Positions 10,570-20,581 of a stretch of DNA of 64,000 nt are shown one piece after another (position 1 is the first letter of the stretch; every line of letters starts with the position of its first letter). The position numbers were made by a program, and so were the translations under genes. The DNA comes from Cyathus striatus. Taxonomy: Eukaryota > Basidiomycota > Agaricomycetes > Agaricales > Nidulariaceae. The notes under the pieces were generated by a model. It was not told where the DNA came from. It made no database searches and worked only from the letters and a program-made list of their open reading frames with translations. Location of the stretch: positions 992,001 through 1,056,000 of the forward strand of contig JAOVFP010000003.1 in assembly GCA_025738555.1 (NCBI GenBank), in the 5' to 3' direction.

Positions 10570-13500
10570 ATGACATCACCTATTTGCTTCTCATCTACTA
10601 CTTTCTCTCCACCTGCTAAAACTCTCGAGTCTTTTGAAATCTCTCTATACAATCTAGAACACATCGTCTGTTCAAATGTGTTATCAGAAGTATTCGCGTA
10701 CAAAAAGGTAGCGGATAGAATTAAACCTGTTGCTACCACCCTACCTGAAAATTTTCGAATTGTTCGACGCATCCCTTCAGACCCTTTGGCGGAAATGCCA
10801 AAGCTCCCTACTCATCCCCCAGATTTCGTCCCAGGAAAAAGATATACTCTAGAAAGAAAGGAAGAAAATAATGTTAATAAAGACAATTTTCTCTGGCCAG
10901 AAGAAGAGAAACTTGTCCACGAGCTCATCCGGCTCCAGGAATATGCTTTTGCCTGGAACGAAGACGAAAAAGGAAAATTTTCGAATGAATACTTCGACCC
11001 AGTAACCATACCAACAATAGAACATATACCTTGGGTCTTACGAAACATTCCAATTCCCCAAGGCATATTCAATCAAGTGGTCCAAATAATAAAAGATAAA
11101 ATAGCGGCCGGAGTGTATGAACCCTCAAACGCATCGTATCGGTCCCGTTGGTTTTGTGTACTAAAGAAAGACGGAAAGTCCCTGCGATTAGTACACGACC
11201 TTCAGCCCCTAAACGCTGTTGCTATTAAAGACAGTGGCGTACCACCAATCGTTGAAACCTATGCTGAATCATTCGGTGGACGTGCCTGTTATGGCGTCTT
11301 CGATTTATTTGTCGGTTTTGACCAACGTGAATTAGCGGTTGAATCGAGGGATTTAACCACCTTCCAGACACCGTTAGGAACCTTTAGACTTACCTCCATA
11401 CCAATGGGATACACGAATTCCATGCAAATACAACATGGAGACTTGACCTTCCTGTTACAAGACGAGATACCGCACGTAGCGGCACCCTTTGTCGACGATG
11501 TACCTGTGAAAGGGCCAGTCACACGATACGAAAATAAAAACGGAACATACGAAACGATACCTGAGAATCCGGGTATACGGCGATTCGTTTGGGAACATCT
11601 CCAGAACGTTAACCGTATTATCCAACGAATTAAACACGCCGGTGGCACCTTCTCCGCTAAGAAATCACATTTCTGTGTTCCAGAAGCATTAATAGTCGGC
11701 CATAAATGCACATATGACGGACGCTTACCTGACGAAACACGAATTCAAAAAGTATTAGACTGGCCTACATGTCGAAACCTGACAGAAGTCCGCGGTTTCT
11801 TGGGAACCTGCGGAACAGTACGCGTATTCGTCAAAGACTACGCAATACACGCGAAACCACTCGTTGCACTTACCAAGAAAAACAACGAGTTTTTCTTTGG
11901 CCCAGAAGAACAAAAAGCCATGGATACTTTAAAACTGCTAGTAAAGAACTGTCCTGCCATACGCGCCATCGACTATCTCTGTGATAGAGAAGTCATTTTG
12001 GCAGTCGACTCATCTTGGATAGGCGTCGGATATGTTCTACTCCAACTCGGCACGGACAATAAGCGTTATCCATCCCGTTACGGCTCTATCACTTGGAATG
12101 AACGTGAACAACGTTATTCACAAGCTAAACTAGAACTATACGGTCTGTTCCGCGCATTAAAAGATGTTAGAATCTATATAATTGGAGTAAGGAACCTCAC
12201 CATTGAAACCGATGCCAAATACATCAAAGGCATGTTGAATAACCCGGACCTCCAACCTAGCGCCACTATAAACAGGTGGATAGCTGGAATACTGTTATTC
12301 TCGCCATTCAAATTAGTTCACATACCTGGTAAAGACCATGCTGCGGCAGACGGTCTATCACGACGACCACAAGCTCCAGAAGATCCACCCAATGTAGAGG
12401 ATTGGGAACAATGGATCGATGACGCAAATGCCTTTGCAATCGAAGTCTTGAACTGGGAACGTACACCACGCTCCTCTGTATATACACAGACGGGCAAATG
12501 TGTTACAAGCCCAACTCTGGCGTCTCAATCGTACACGTCATCTCACGGTCGTGGGACTCGACCTTCCGAATTAGTACAGACGCTTATGGGCGCCTCTCTA
12601 GAAATCCCGCGCACCGACAAGGCAGAGAAGCGCGACCTTGAACTCTTGCGCATTCAAGCCTTCCTCGAGAACCCTGTCCGGCCTCCAGATATGTCCGATA
12701 CTCAGTATACGAAGTTCATTCGTCGCTGTCTCCAATTCTTCACCAAGGACGGCCGACTCTGGAAGAAAGATCCTCATGGCAAACACAAGTTAGTCATTCC
12801 ACCACCCAAGCGTCTTGGACTTATCATGGAAGCTCATGACGAGCTAGGACACAAGGGGATCTTTACAGTACGTATTCGACTTCTCGAGCGTTTCTGGTGG
12901 CCACATTTGGAAGACGATGTCAAATGGTACATCAAGACCTGTCATGAATGTCAAGTCCGTCTTCTTCATCGACTTCATATTCCCCCATCTGTTCCTACCC
13001 CCTTCTCTCTGTTCCGTAAAGTCAACATTGACACTATGCTCATGCCCAAGTCTAACGGCTACCGATATATTGTACACGCTGAGAACACTCGCACTCTTGC
13101 TGCCTTTATATTCGAAGAAATACTTTGCCGATGGGGTGCTATTGAAGAAATTGTCTCCGACAACGCCCCTCAGTTCATCGAAGCTTGCCAGTACTTAGCC
13201 GAAAAGTACCATATTCACCATATTCGCATCTCCCCTTACAACTTGCAAGCTAACGGCGCAATCGAACGTCGACACTTTGATGTACGTGAAGCCCTTATCA
13301 AAGCAGCAGATGGAAATGAAAACCGTTGGACACAAGTTGCACCCTCCGTTATCTGGGCAGAACGAGTGAGTATCCAAAAATCTACTGGATACTCACCTTA
13401 CTATATAGCACACGGCGTCGAACCCGTTATGCCATTCGACCTGGCTGAAGCCACCTACTTGGCTCCTAAACTCGATCATCTAGTGTCTACTCAAGAACTT

Positions 13501-13965
13501 ATCACATACCGAGCCAAGCAACTTCAAAAGCGACCGGCTGACCTGGAGAAAATAAAAGAACGCGTACTTAAAGCTCGTTACGAGTCGATTCGTCAATTTG
13601 AGAAAGACATGGCTCATAAGATCCATGACTATGACTTCAAGCCCGGATCCCTAGTTCTTGTCCGAAATTCACGATACGAGCACGACATCACACGGTTCAA
13701 AACTAGACCGCGTTATCTTGGACCAATGGTCGTTCTTAAACGGACCACAGGCGGCTCGTATATCTTAGCGGAACTCGACGGCTCAGTCTCTCGTCTTCGA
13801 TTTGCCGCATTCCGTCTAATACCCTACCACCCACGCGATCCTACCAATATACCTGTTACACAATTGCCGTCTATTTCTGATGAAGAAATAGAAAATACTA
13901 CTATCCCTGATAATGACGATCCTCCTTCTCTCCAAAACATCGTATCTATAACCAACTCATACTAA
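10570..13965 (+). CDS. pol: Pol: reverse transcriptase, RNase H, integrase (1131 aa)
   Basis: Copies element RNA into DNA and inserts it. RT covers about residues 170-400, with LVHDLQPLNA and catalytic FVDD (307-310, a variant of YxDD). RNase H has D480, E522, D548 and D594 (AVDSSW, KLELYG, ETDAKY, AADGLSRRP). Integrase has an HHCC zinc finger (H756, C791, C794) and acidic triad D821, D864, E899. Spacing is D-43-D-35-E. The second gap is normal, but the first is about 16 shorter than in the older copy, which has extra residues around SRYPEW. A chromodomain-like C-terminal part follows. The first ATG in frame is 10570, but the frame is open back into gag, favouring a Gag-Pol fusion. No stop interrupts it. 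Confidence 0.93.
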   Translation: MTSPICFSSTTFSPPAKTLESFEISLYNLEHIVCSNVLSEVFAYKKVADRIKPVATTLPENFRIVRRIPSDPLAEMPKLPTHPPDFVPGKRYTLERKEENNVNKDNFLWPEEEKLVHELIRLQEYAFAWNEDEKGKFSNEYFDPVTIPTIEHIPWVLRNIPIPQGIFNQVVQIIKDKIAAGVYEPSNASYRSRWFCVLKKDGKSLRLVHDLQPLNAVAIKDSGVPPIVETYAESFGGRACYGVFDLFVGFDQRELAVESRDLTTFQTPLGTFRLTSIPMGYTNSMQIQHGDLTFLLQDEIPHVAAPFVDDVPVKGPVTRYENKNGTYETIPENPGIRRFVWEHLQNVNRIIQRIKHAGGTFSAKKSHFCVPEALIVGHKCTYDGRLPDETRIQKVLDWPTCRNLTEVRGFLGTCGTVRVFVKDYAIHAKPLVALTKKNNEFFFGPEEQKAMDTLKLLVKNCPAIRAIDYLCDREVILAVDSSWIGVGYVLLQLGTDNKRYPSRYGSITWNEREQRYSQAKLELYGLFRALKDVRIYIIGVRNLTIETDAKYIKGMLNNPDLQPSATINRWIAGILLFSPFKLVHIPGKDHAAADGLSRRPQAPEDPPNVEDWEQWIDDANAFAIEVLNWERTPRSSVYTQTGKCVTSPTLASQSYTSSHGRGTRPSELVQTLMGASLEIPRTDKAEKRDLELLRIQAFLENPVRPPDMSDTQYTKFIRRCLQFFTKDGRLWKKDPHGKHKLVIPPPKRLGLIMEAHDELGHKGIFTVRIRLLERFWWPHLEDDVKWYIKTCHECQVRLLHRLHIPPSVPTPFSLFRKVNIDTMLMPKSNGYRYIVHAENTRTLAAFIFEEILCRWGAIEEIVSDNAPQFIEACQYLAEKYHIHHIRISPYNLQANGAIERRHFDVREALIKAADGNENRWTQVAPSVIWAERVSIQKSTGYSPYYIAHGVEPVMPFDLAEATYLAPKLDHLVSTQELITYRAKQLQKRPADLEKIKERVLKARYESIRQFEKDMAHKIHDYDFKPGSLVLVRNSRYEHDITRFKTRPRYLGPMVVLKRTTGGSYILAELDGSVSRLRFAAFRLIPYHPRDPTNIPVTQLPSISDEEIENTTIPDNDDPPSLQNIVSITNSY

Positions 13966-14633
13966 CACCATTACACTCGTGTTGTGAATAGCATTTTAAT
14001 TTCACCAGAAATTTTTTTTCGGCTTCCTCTTCTCGGCTTCTCAACAGAGCGCACGGTGCGCACGATATCTATACTTTACACAATTCGCACACACGGTGTG
14101 TGCGACGGTTTATTACCATTTCCGTTATCCGAATACAGTGTATGAACAACTGATTTACATACACTATGTGCACGAGTGCACAATCTGTTCCGTTACTCTA
14201 TAACCAAGCATACGTGCACGAGTGCACTACTTATCACACAAGACATTCTACACCAGCAATTTTATTCAAATACAAGACCACACAACAGACAATGACTACG
14301 TAGTCCAGACATCGCGATATAAATACACATTACAATTACTTCTACCTACCTTTCCCCTTCCCATTCCCCCTTCTCATGTAAACCTTACAAATGCTTCCGT
14401 TTTACTGCTACCTGCACACGCGCTCCATCGGACTAAATTGAAACAAGAAATTAACACACTCTTTCCTCCATCCATCGTACCACTCACGGAAGCCGACGAA
14501 TCACTTACAGACATTAACCCTGGTACATCACTCGACGAGTCATTCTCCTCATCCACAGTATCAGGTGCTTGAACACCCACCGACGGCTGCCCCTGTGCGG
14601 TGGAAGGGACTCTGTACGGCACTGTCAGCATGC
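13966..14633 (+). other. post-pol spacer of the Ty3 element with short palindromes
   Basis: Contains repeated short palindromic words such as CACACGGTGTGTG and GTGCACGAGTGCAC (about 14050-14230). A serine-rich minus-strand frame at 14631-14374 starts directly after the stop of the antisense gene and could be a further exon or a frameshifted tail. I could not join it in frame. Confidence 0.5.
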
Positions 14634-15427
14634 CTACTCGATGACGGTTATGAAACCTACGTACCCTCCAGCTACTGGAAGTGCAAACAGCGCAGTATTA
14701 AAACCATCAGTAAATCTAGCAAGTCCGACGCGTGCCCCTGGAGTCGGCGGCAGTGTTGATCCAACAACTATATCATTAGGCACGGAACGCAACCGCCTCA
14801 TCATGTTCTGAACATGACGAATACTCGAAACGAGTGCTATGTCGTTAATATTGATAGCCCAGTGTGCCTGCTGTGTCTCGCTAAGCAGATGGGACGCGGC
14901 AGTGAGGCAGTCTTTAACAAATCCCCTTTCCCCAGCAAATGGTGCATTTACATATACTGCCCCAAGCACCTCATATATATCTCCCCAGTCTATTTCGGGG
15001 ATAAAACGATCACGAAACAATAGCTCATGACAGATCAGGGCAGTCGATTTCTAAATTAACGACGCATTAATAACCAAGAAAAAGATGCCATAACTACTGG
15101 TCACTGTACCATGAGGCTTGCGTAAAACGCCAAAGATATCACCCCATCAGCATCAACCGACTCTTGCTGATGGTTTCGTGCAGCATGAACCAAGTCTTGC
15201 ACTATCTGAACGTACCCAGTCGTATTAAACCGTGCTCGGACAACAGGATTAATATCAAGAATAGGCCCTAGTTGGAACGGCATGTTGAAAGAAGAAAATG
15301 TATCGATAAATTTTCGAGCCGGCCTTCCATCATCCCTTATATATATCATATATGACACTACATCATTTCGATCTCGATGACCTATTTGCTCCGACGTGAC
15401 ACAAATTATTTCATCGACACCAATGTC
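14634..15427 (-). CDS. antisense spliced gene between pol and 3' LTR (unknown protein)
   Basis: Minus strand. Exon A is open from 15427 to 15110 (TSEQIGHRDRNDVVSY, IYIRDDGRPARKFIDTF). A 59-nt intron follows (15109-15051, GTACAG...ATTTAG) and joins in phase to exon B, 15050-14634 (STALICHELLFRDRF, GDIYEVLGAVYVNAP), ending in TAG. About 244 residues are open. The first ATG in exon A is at 15349, but coding-like sequence before it suggests a 5' exon near or inside the 3' LTR. The protein looks globular with mixed helices; I do not recognise the family. Extra ORFs, some antisense, between pol and 3' LTR are known in certain plant Ty3 lineages (Ogre/Tat). Here an intron on the minus strand supports real antisense transcription. 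It could be captured host sequence. Confidence 0.55.
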
Positions 15428-15460
15428 TTATCATGATATTGACTTAAGTAACAGTCAATA

Positions 15461-15480
15461 TCACAAAAGTCCCCGGGTGG
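15461..15480 (+). other. presumed plus-strand priming site before the 3' LTR
   Basis: Sequence TCACAAAAGTCCCCGGGTGG directly before the 3' LTR. It is a poor polypurine tract, so the call rests on position only. Confidence 0.3.
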
Positions 15481-16372
15481 TGTAGGGAACCCTACTGGCC
15501 TATGTACAAAAACACCTAATATACATAGTCCATTAGTTCCTGTACTCATCCTAACCAATTATAAATTATCCTATTTACCACACCCTGATCTCGAGACACT
15601 AACAATGTTCCACACCCTCGATTACTCCGAAGATCATTACAAATTTTGATGAAGTCCGCAATATTACTAATCAATCAATCATTACCCAGCAAGCGCTAAA
15701 GTTAACGTGCTGAGTAGTATCTTAAAACCGACGCGCCAAAGTAAACACCGTACCGAAAGGCACGTGACTTAGCGCTGACCAATCACAACGCCCGGCAAAG
15801 CGCTCGCATCAATATTACTTTATCCGATGCCGCCGCGCGCCCTTTATACATATTCCTTCCCTCTTTTCTTTATTCCTCTACTTTTTATCTTTATTCCTTT
15901 ACTACAAATCATTCTTACCTACTGTATTATTAATCATGGTACATATTTCTACCTAGGTAGTTCCAAAAAGTATATAAACCCCTCTCATGTAGCTACATCC
16001 CTCAGTCAATTCCAGTTTGATTCACACTCACCATTCATCTGTTATTCACACTAAGCTTCTAGCTGTAGAAACTTAGTGCACTCCTGTCCTCATCTGCTTA
16101 ATACTCAGTACTGCCCAGTTTTATTATTAGTTAAAGCTCTTGCACAGGCAAGAACCTTAGCTAACTTCGCATTTTCTACACTTAATTCACCAAACACACC
16201 TTCACCACTTCTCTTAAATTCCTATACAAGTCTTAATAACTTTATAAGACTTGTATTCTACCTCAACACTTCGCAACAAACCCGACAACTCGTTTAGAAC
16301 ACTAGTGACAGATTGGACACTGTCACGCTCAGTACTTAATTGTACAACCTTCAGACAAGTCTTCACCTTACA
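15481..16372 (+). repeat. 3' LTR, 892 bp
   Basis: Same length and ends as the 5' LTR, with two C-to-T type differences (one at a CpG). Carries the same TATATAAA (15971). Followed by the ACAC duplication at 16373-16376. Confidence 0.93.
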
Positions 16373-16376
16373 ACAC

Positions 16377-17614
16377 TTCAGACAGCTGCTTTAGTCAGTG
16401 CTCAGCTGGATCTTGGATTGCCTCAGCTCTAAGTTCTGAGCTGTGTCCAGTCAAACTTAGGTGATCTAGACTTATCCTCAGTTCTGTCTAGTTCTACTTA
16501 TAAATAGGATTCAACACTTCACAATGTTTATCCATGTCACAAACCTTATAAAAGATAACCATCATAGTAATGGAATTATTTTTCAACCTTCTAAAACTTA
16601 TTTATTTCCTGGATAATGGTATGAAAGCCAAGTAAACTGAAGCCGCCAATATATATAGGGGCCACCTGAGAGCCAATAAATGCACTCATGTAATATTTAT
16701 ATCATAGGGATATTGCAATAGAATATGAGGCTAAAGTAATATTGCCATTGCCTTGCAACAGTGCCTTAATCTTAGAGTGTTCTTGTAGAACCTCCCATAC
16801 CTTACAGTGTCTTGTGTATGTATTGTAGTGTCTTCAGTAGTATCTTATAATTACCTTATGTTGCATTACTCCGATGTTAAAGGCTTAATGCCTTCCAAGA
16901 CAAACCGGACCTTCATGACAGTATATGAATGTGATGATTATCATTGTGATCTTCACACTTGCACTCACACATTACAATCTTGGCTTTGTATAGTTAGTGA
17001 GAATGCTAAACTCCTAAATTTGTATTATTAACATTGTAAAATGCAATGTAAGAGTGATGATTGAGGCAAAATCATATGCATAAGTAATTATGGCTAAGGT
17101 AGACATGGGTTTACACAGACTGTTACATAAGCTCTAACTGAAGAGCTGGAGAAGCCGAAAGTCGGAACACAATTCCATTTGATGGGATTGAGCATGGTTG
17201 TTAGGCTTTCCATAGCAAACAGCTGGTTGAAATAGCACAGTAATAACCAGCAGTACGTGTGGTCACATTCCCTCCCTTTACTCTCAGTACTAAGCTCCTG
17301 GACCCTTTAATTTCTGTCATGCAAGTAAATATTCATTAAGTAATGTCTTTCTTTCTATTTTAATATAATTCTCTATATCTAGTTCCTGGAAACCAACTGA
17401 AAATTATCCCCCTCATAGTCAGACTTAATAAAATTCCCTATCCGACACCTTAGAGCACCCAGGTCGAACAGACATTCACTGACTTGCATTACATTATTTT
17501 GTTTACCTTTACAAGAATCGCAAATCTGAACCAAAACCCATTGCTAATATACATCATCTCTACATCTAGTCCCTCCACACCAACTATAACATAAGGATGA
17601 GTAGGGATTCACCA
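16377..17614. other. spacer; first 200 bp may be a split old LTR
   Basis: 16377-16560 has alternating CAGCT and CTCAG words and a TATA-like ttataaatagg near 16500. It may continue the sequence interrupted at 7175. The rest is AT-rich with no credible ORF or RNA gene. Confidence 0.4.
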
Positions 17615-18580
17615 GTGGCTTTCATTTTGATTGATCCTTGTCGGTGAGCACTGAGGGTGTGCGATGTTTCGCACCGGGGATCAATTGATTTCAAAATACA
17701 CTGTAATGGAATCAATAATTACTATGTAGAATTTTGAAATCAATCAATTGTAGTTAATAGATTGATCAATGAATGAACAAAATCAATGGTAAATCAGTAC
17801 TATATACTAGAAAGTGCGAAATCAATGGGAGAATGGAATCATTGCAGTAGCAAAATCAGTGAAAAGTGAAATCAATTAGAAATGAAATAAATCATTGTAA
17901 TATTATGGTCCCCAACCGCGAGTGTAACACATCAGCAGGGTTTTTAACTATGTAAACATAGCCACTACACTACTAGGCCTTTTAAAACTGTTACGCTTCT
18001 CAGTACCCAACTAATACTTGCTATTGCTTCTGGGGACTTGGTGAAAATTGGCAATCTTTGGATTACTTTTAATATATCTTTATATACACATTGTGCCACC
18101 ACTACAGTGCGACGTTCATTGCATTATAACTCATAGCTTGATGTATTTTATGTCATATTTTACGAATTATCTAGTAAAATATTAAGTATAAATGATAGCG
18201 AGCTACTAGTTAAGTAGCATGACGTGCAACACTTAAAAAAGACCTAATAGTGTAGCGGCTATGCTTATATAGTTAAAAACCTTGCTGATGCGTTACACTC
18301 GCGGTTGGGGACCATAATATTACAATGATTTATTTCATTTCTAATTGATTTCATTTTTCATTGATTTTGCTACCGCAATGATTCCATTCTCCCATTGATT
18401 TCACACTTTCTACCATTGATTTCGTTCGTTCATTGATCAATCTATTAACTACAATTGATTGATTTCAAAATTCTAATTATTGATTCCATTACAGCGTATT
18501 TTGAAATCAATCGATCCCCGGTGCGAAACATCGCGCACCCTCGGTGCTTACCGACAGGGATCAATCAAAAAGAAAGCCAC
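17615..18580. mobile_element. foldback element with about 370-bp terminal inverted repeats, non-coding
   Basis: The left arm 17615 to about 17995 starts GTGGCTTTC. The right arm, about 18215-18580, ends GAAAGCCAC. The two arms are near-perfect reverse complements along their length, including GTTTCGCACCGGGGATC and GGTCCCCAACCGCGAGTGTA. A unique spacer of about 220 bp separates them. Inside the arms, words like GAAATCAATG recur every 10-25 bp. No ORF and no clear flanking duplication were found, so the superfamily is unassigned. Confidence 0.85.
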
Positions 18581-19837
18581 GACTCGGGGATTAGGTAGTA
18601 GACGATGTATGTTACATATTTGGCTTTGTCGGATGTTCCCTCCAGAGTCCAGACGGTGATTCATGCTCCTTGAGGCATCCTGTCACCATGTCTATTACTA
18701 TTAGAATAAGTACCATAATCATATGACTATGGATACAAAGAATATAACGGGGAAAGGATAGTTTTTAAATTCCTTGAAGCTAGTTGCCGGCTTGTATACA
18801 AGATGCATTTCTCCGATGCCGTCGTAAATGGATAAAACCTTTGCTTAATTCTACCCATTTAAAGTAAGTCAGGACACTCTGGTGTAAATCTGTAAAGCAC
18901 ATATGTACGTACTTGTCACCCCAAAAAGAACACCGTCGTCGTAGTCTTGAAGTGTTCATGGACATGTCCTTCTTATCTCGTGAAATATCCTTTATAGGCT
19001 TTAGCCCATTTAATTGACAGTATTATCTTAGTCCTTCATATACTACGCTACAATGCGTATGTACATCGAACAGCAATTGAAGTGATGTCTCAAAGTTCTT
19101 CTCTAATTTAGTATAATACTGCCTAGGAATAGCTTCGGGACTCCCCCTCACCAGTGCTATTTGACATAAGCATGGTTCTCTCACTTCTGTCGAAGCCAAA
19201 ATATCTGTATTACCTCAGCTTTTCCCTCCTTAGTCTTGTCGCCGGAATGCATCCCGAATTCTAACTCCCGTTCCTGAGACGCTCTATTGCTCCCATGAAT
19301 ACGCGCTTCGAATAGAACGCTTCTAACTTATTGATTTCTACTTAGTGGCTGGTTACATCAGCATTTCAGGGGGTATAGAGGGTTAGTGTTGCCCCGTAGT
19401 CCGTAGTTGTCGACAACATTCCCCATGATATATGATATGCATCTGGTTTCAAGTTGTGTCTTTCACTTCAATGCTTTAGTAATTTCATAGATTAAAACTG
19501 AATTTTTGACTGTAGCGTAAAGGGAAATATTCCATGCGCCATAGCTTCGTTTTTTAGAGTACACTAGGCTATTAAATACATCACGCTCACATCAATAAAT
19601 CATTAAAACGCCTCCTAATCTGATACGTGGAGAGTCATCAAAGAAAGATAATTTGGCAATCCTTCTCCAATTGGATTGTTTTAGCTACTTCCCATCTACT
19701 CTTCTTGCCGCGACAGCCGGTGATAAGTCTCTAGCTTCGAAGTAATTTTAGCTTTCAATGGGAATGAAAATCGTTTGTGGTATGTTGTATTCGGAGGGAA
19801 AACAATAATAATAGTCAACGGCTGCCAATTTTCACAG
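18581..19837. other. intergenic, nothing recognised
   Basis: AT-rich; only very short ORFs. The last few hundred bases would hold the promoter of the secreted-protein gene that follows. Confidence 0.5.
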
Positions 19838-19845
19838 TATAAAAG
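19838..19845 (+). promoter_or_regulatory. TATA box of the secreted-protein gene
   Basis: TATAAAAG, 80 bp before the ATG at 19925, a normal place for a fungal TATA gene. Confidence 0.6.
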
Positions 19846-19924
19846 GTAGAACGCATAAACATATTCGATAGAGAATAGCAAACGCATCACTCTACAATCT
19901 CCATAGCTCTCATATATAACAATC

Positions 19925-20581
19925 ATGTTCTCTTTCGCAAGGAGTAAGCAATGATTTTCTCTGTTTCACTGTAAATTATGCTCACCAGATGCTTCAGTCA
20001 TCGTTGCAGCCGCTGTCGGACTCTCCGTCCTCGCAGGTGTGGCTCAGGCTCAAGCCCTGAACCTTACGTCCTCGCAGTGGATCTGGACAAACGAGGCCCT
20101 AGGCAGTAGCGCCAGCGTTCCCGCTGGTAATCGTACATTCCGCAAAGACTTCGATGCCACCTTCCTCAAGTTCCCTTCCACCGCCGAGGTCCTCATTGCG
20201 GCTGACGATGGATACACTCTCTATGTTAACGGCGTACAGGCCGGGACTGCAGAGGATATCACTCAAGCACAATACTACTGCGTCGACGTGAGCTCCTTCA
20301 GAAACATTGTTATTGCTGTTAACGCTCTCAACATTAATGGTCCTACTGTAAACCCTGCTGGGCTTATTGCTACCGTAAGGGTTAACTACGAAATTGGCGA
20401 CCCCGACGTTTTCGTTACCGACTCGAGCTGGGTATTCAATCGGACTATTCCAGCTGGATTCCAGAATCCGTCCTTCGATGATAGCACCTGGCTCGAGGCG
20501 GTTGGCGAAGGACCTTATGGTGTCGCACCTTGGGGTAATATCGCTATCCCCAGTGCTAGCGGACAAGTTTGCAACGCCTGA
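19925..20581 (+). CDS. small secreted protein, galactose-binding-like fold (203 aa, 2 exons)
   Basis: Exon 1 is 19925-19943 (19 nt) and exon 2 is 19989-20581, with a 45-nt GTAAGC...CCAG intron. The join gives a short positive start (MFSFARN), a hydrophobic stretch and an Ala-rich cut region (GVAQAQA): a convincing signal peptide, lost if the intron is ignored. The mature part has SSQWIWTNEALG, NRTFRKDF, ADDGYTLYVNGV and a Trp/Asp-rich second half (PSFDDSTWLEAV, YGVAPWGN). This resembles the carbohydrate-binding beta-sandwich found near rhamnosidases and sialidases, so a sugar-binding or cell-wall role outside the cell is inferred. Two cysteines remain. The function is not proven. The TATA box at 19838 supports the start. 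Confidence 0.8.

Larger units (their letters stand above)
7176..16372 (+). mobile_element. full-length young Ty3/gypsy LTR retrotransposon, 9197 bp
   Basis: Order: 5' LTR 7176-8067, PBS 8071, Gag-protease 8195-10441, RT-RNase H-integrase 10570-13965, antisense gene 15427-14634, 3' LTR 15481-16372, with ACAC duplications outside. RT-RNaseH-IN order defines Ty3/gypsy. The two LTRs are equal in length and I found 2 differences (CGCGCTG/CGTGCTG near 7413/15718 and TTTACTCC/TTTATTCC near 7568/15872), so insertion was recent. The whole element looks expressible, but the integrase core lacks about 15 residues found in the older copy. Confidence 0.93.

Noticed and set aside
14374..14631. Serine-rich minus-strand frame directly after the antisense gene
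   Set aside because: Could be a last exon, but no splice pair joins it in phase and it has low complexity. Not called as a gene.
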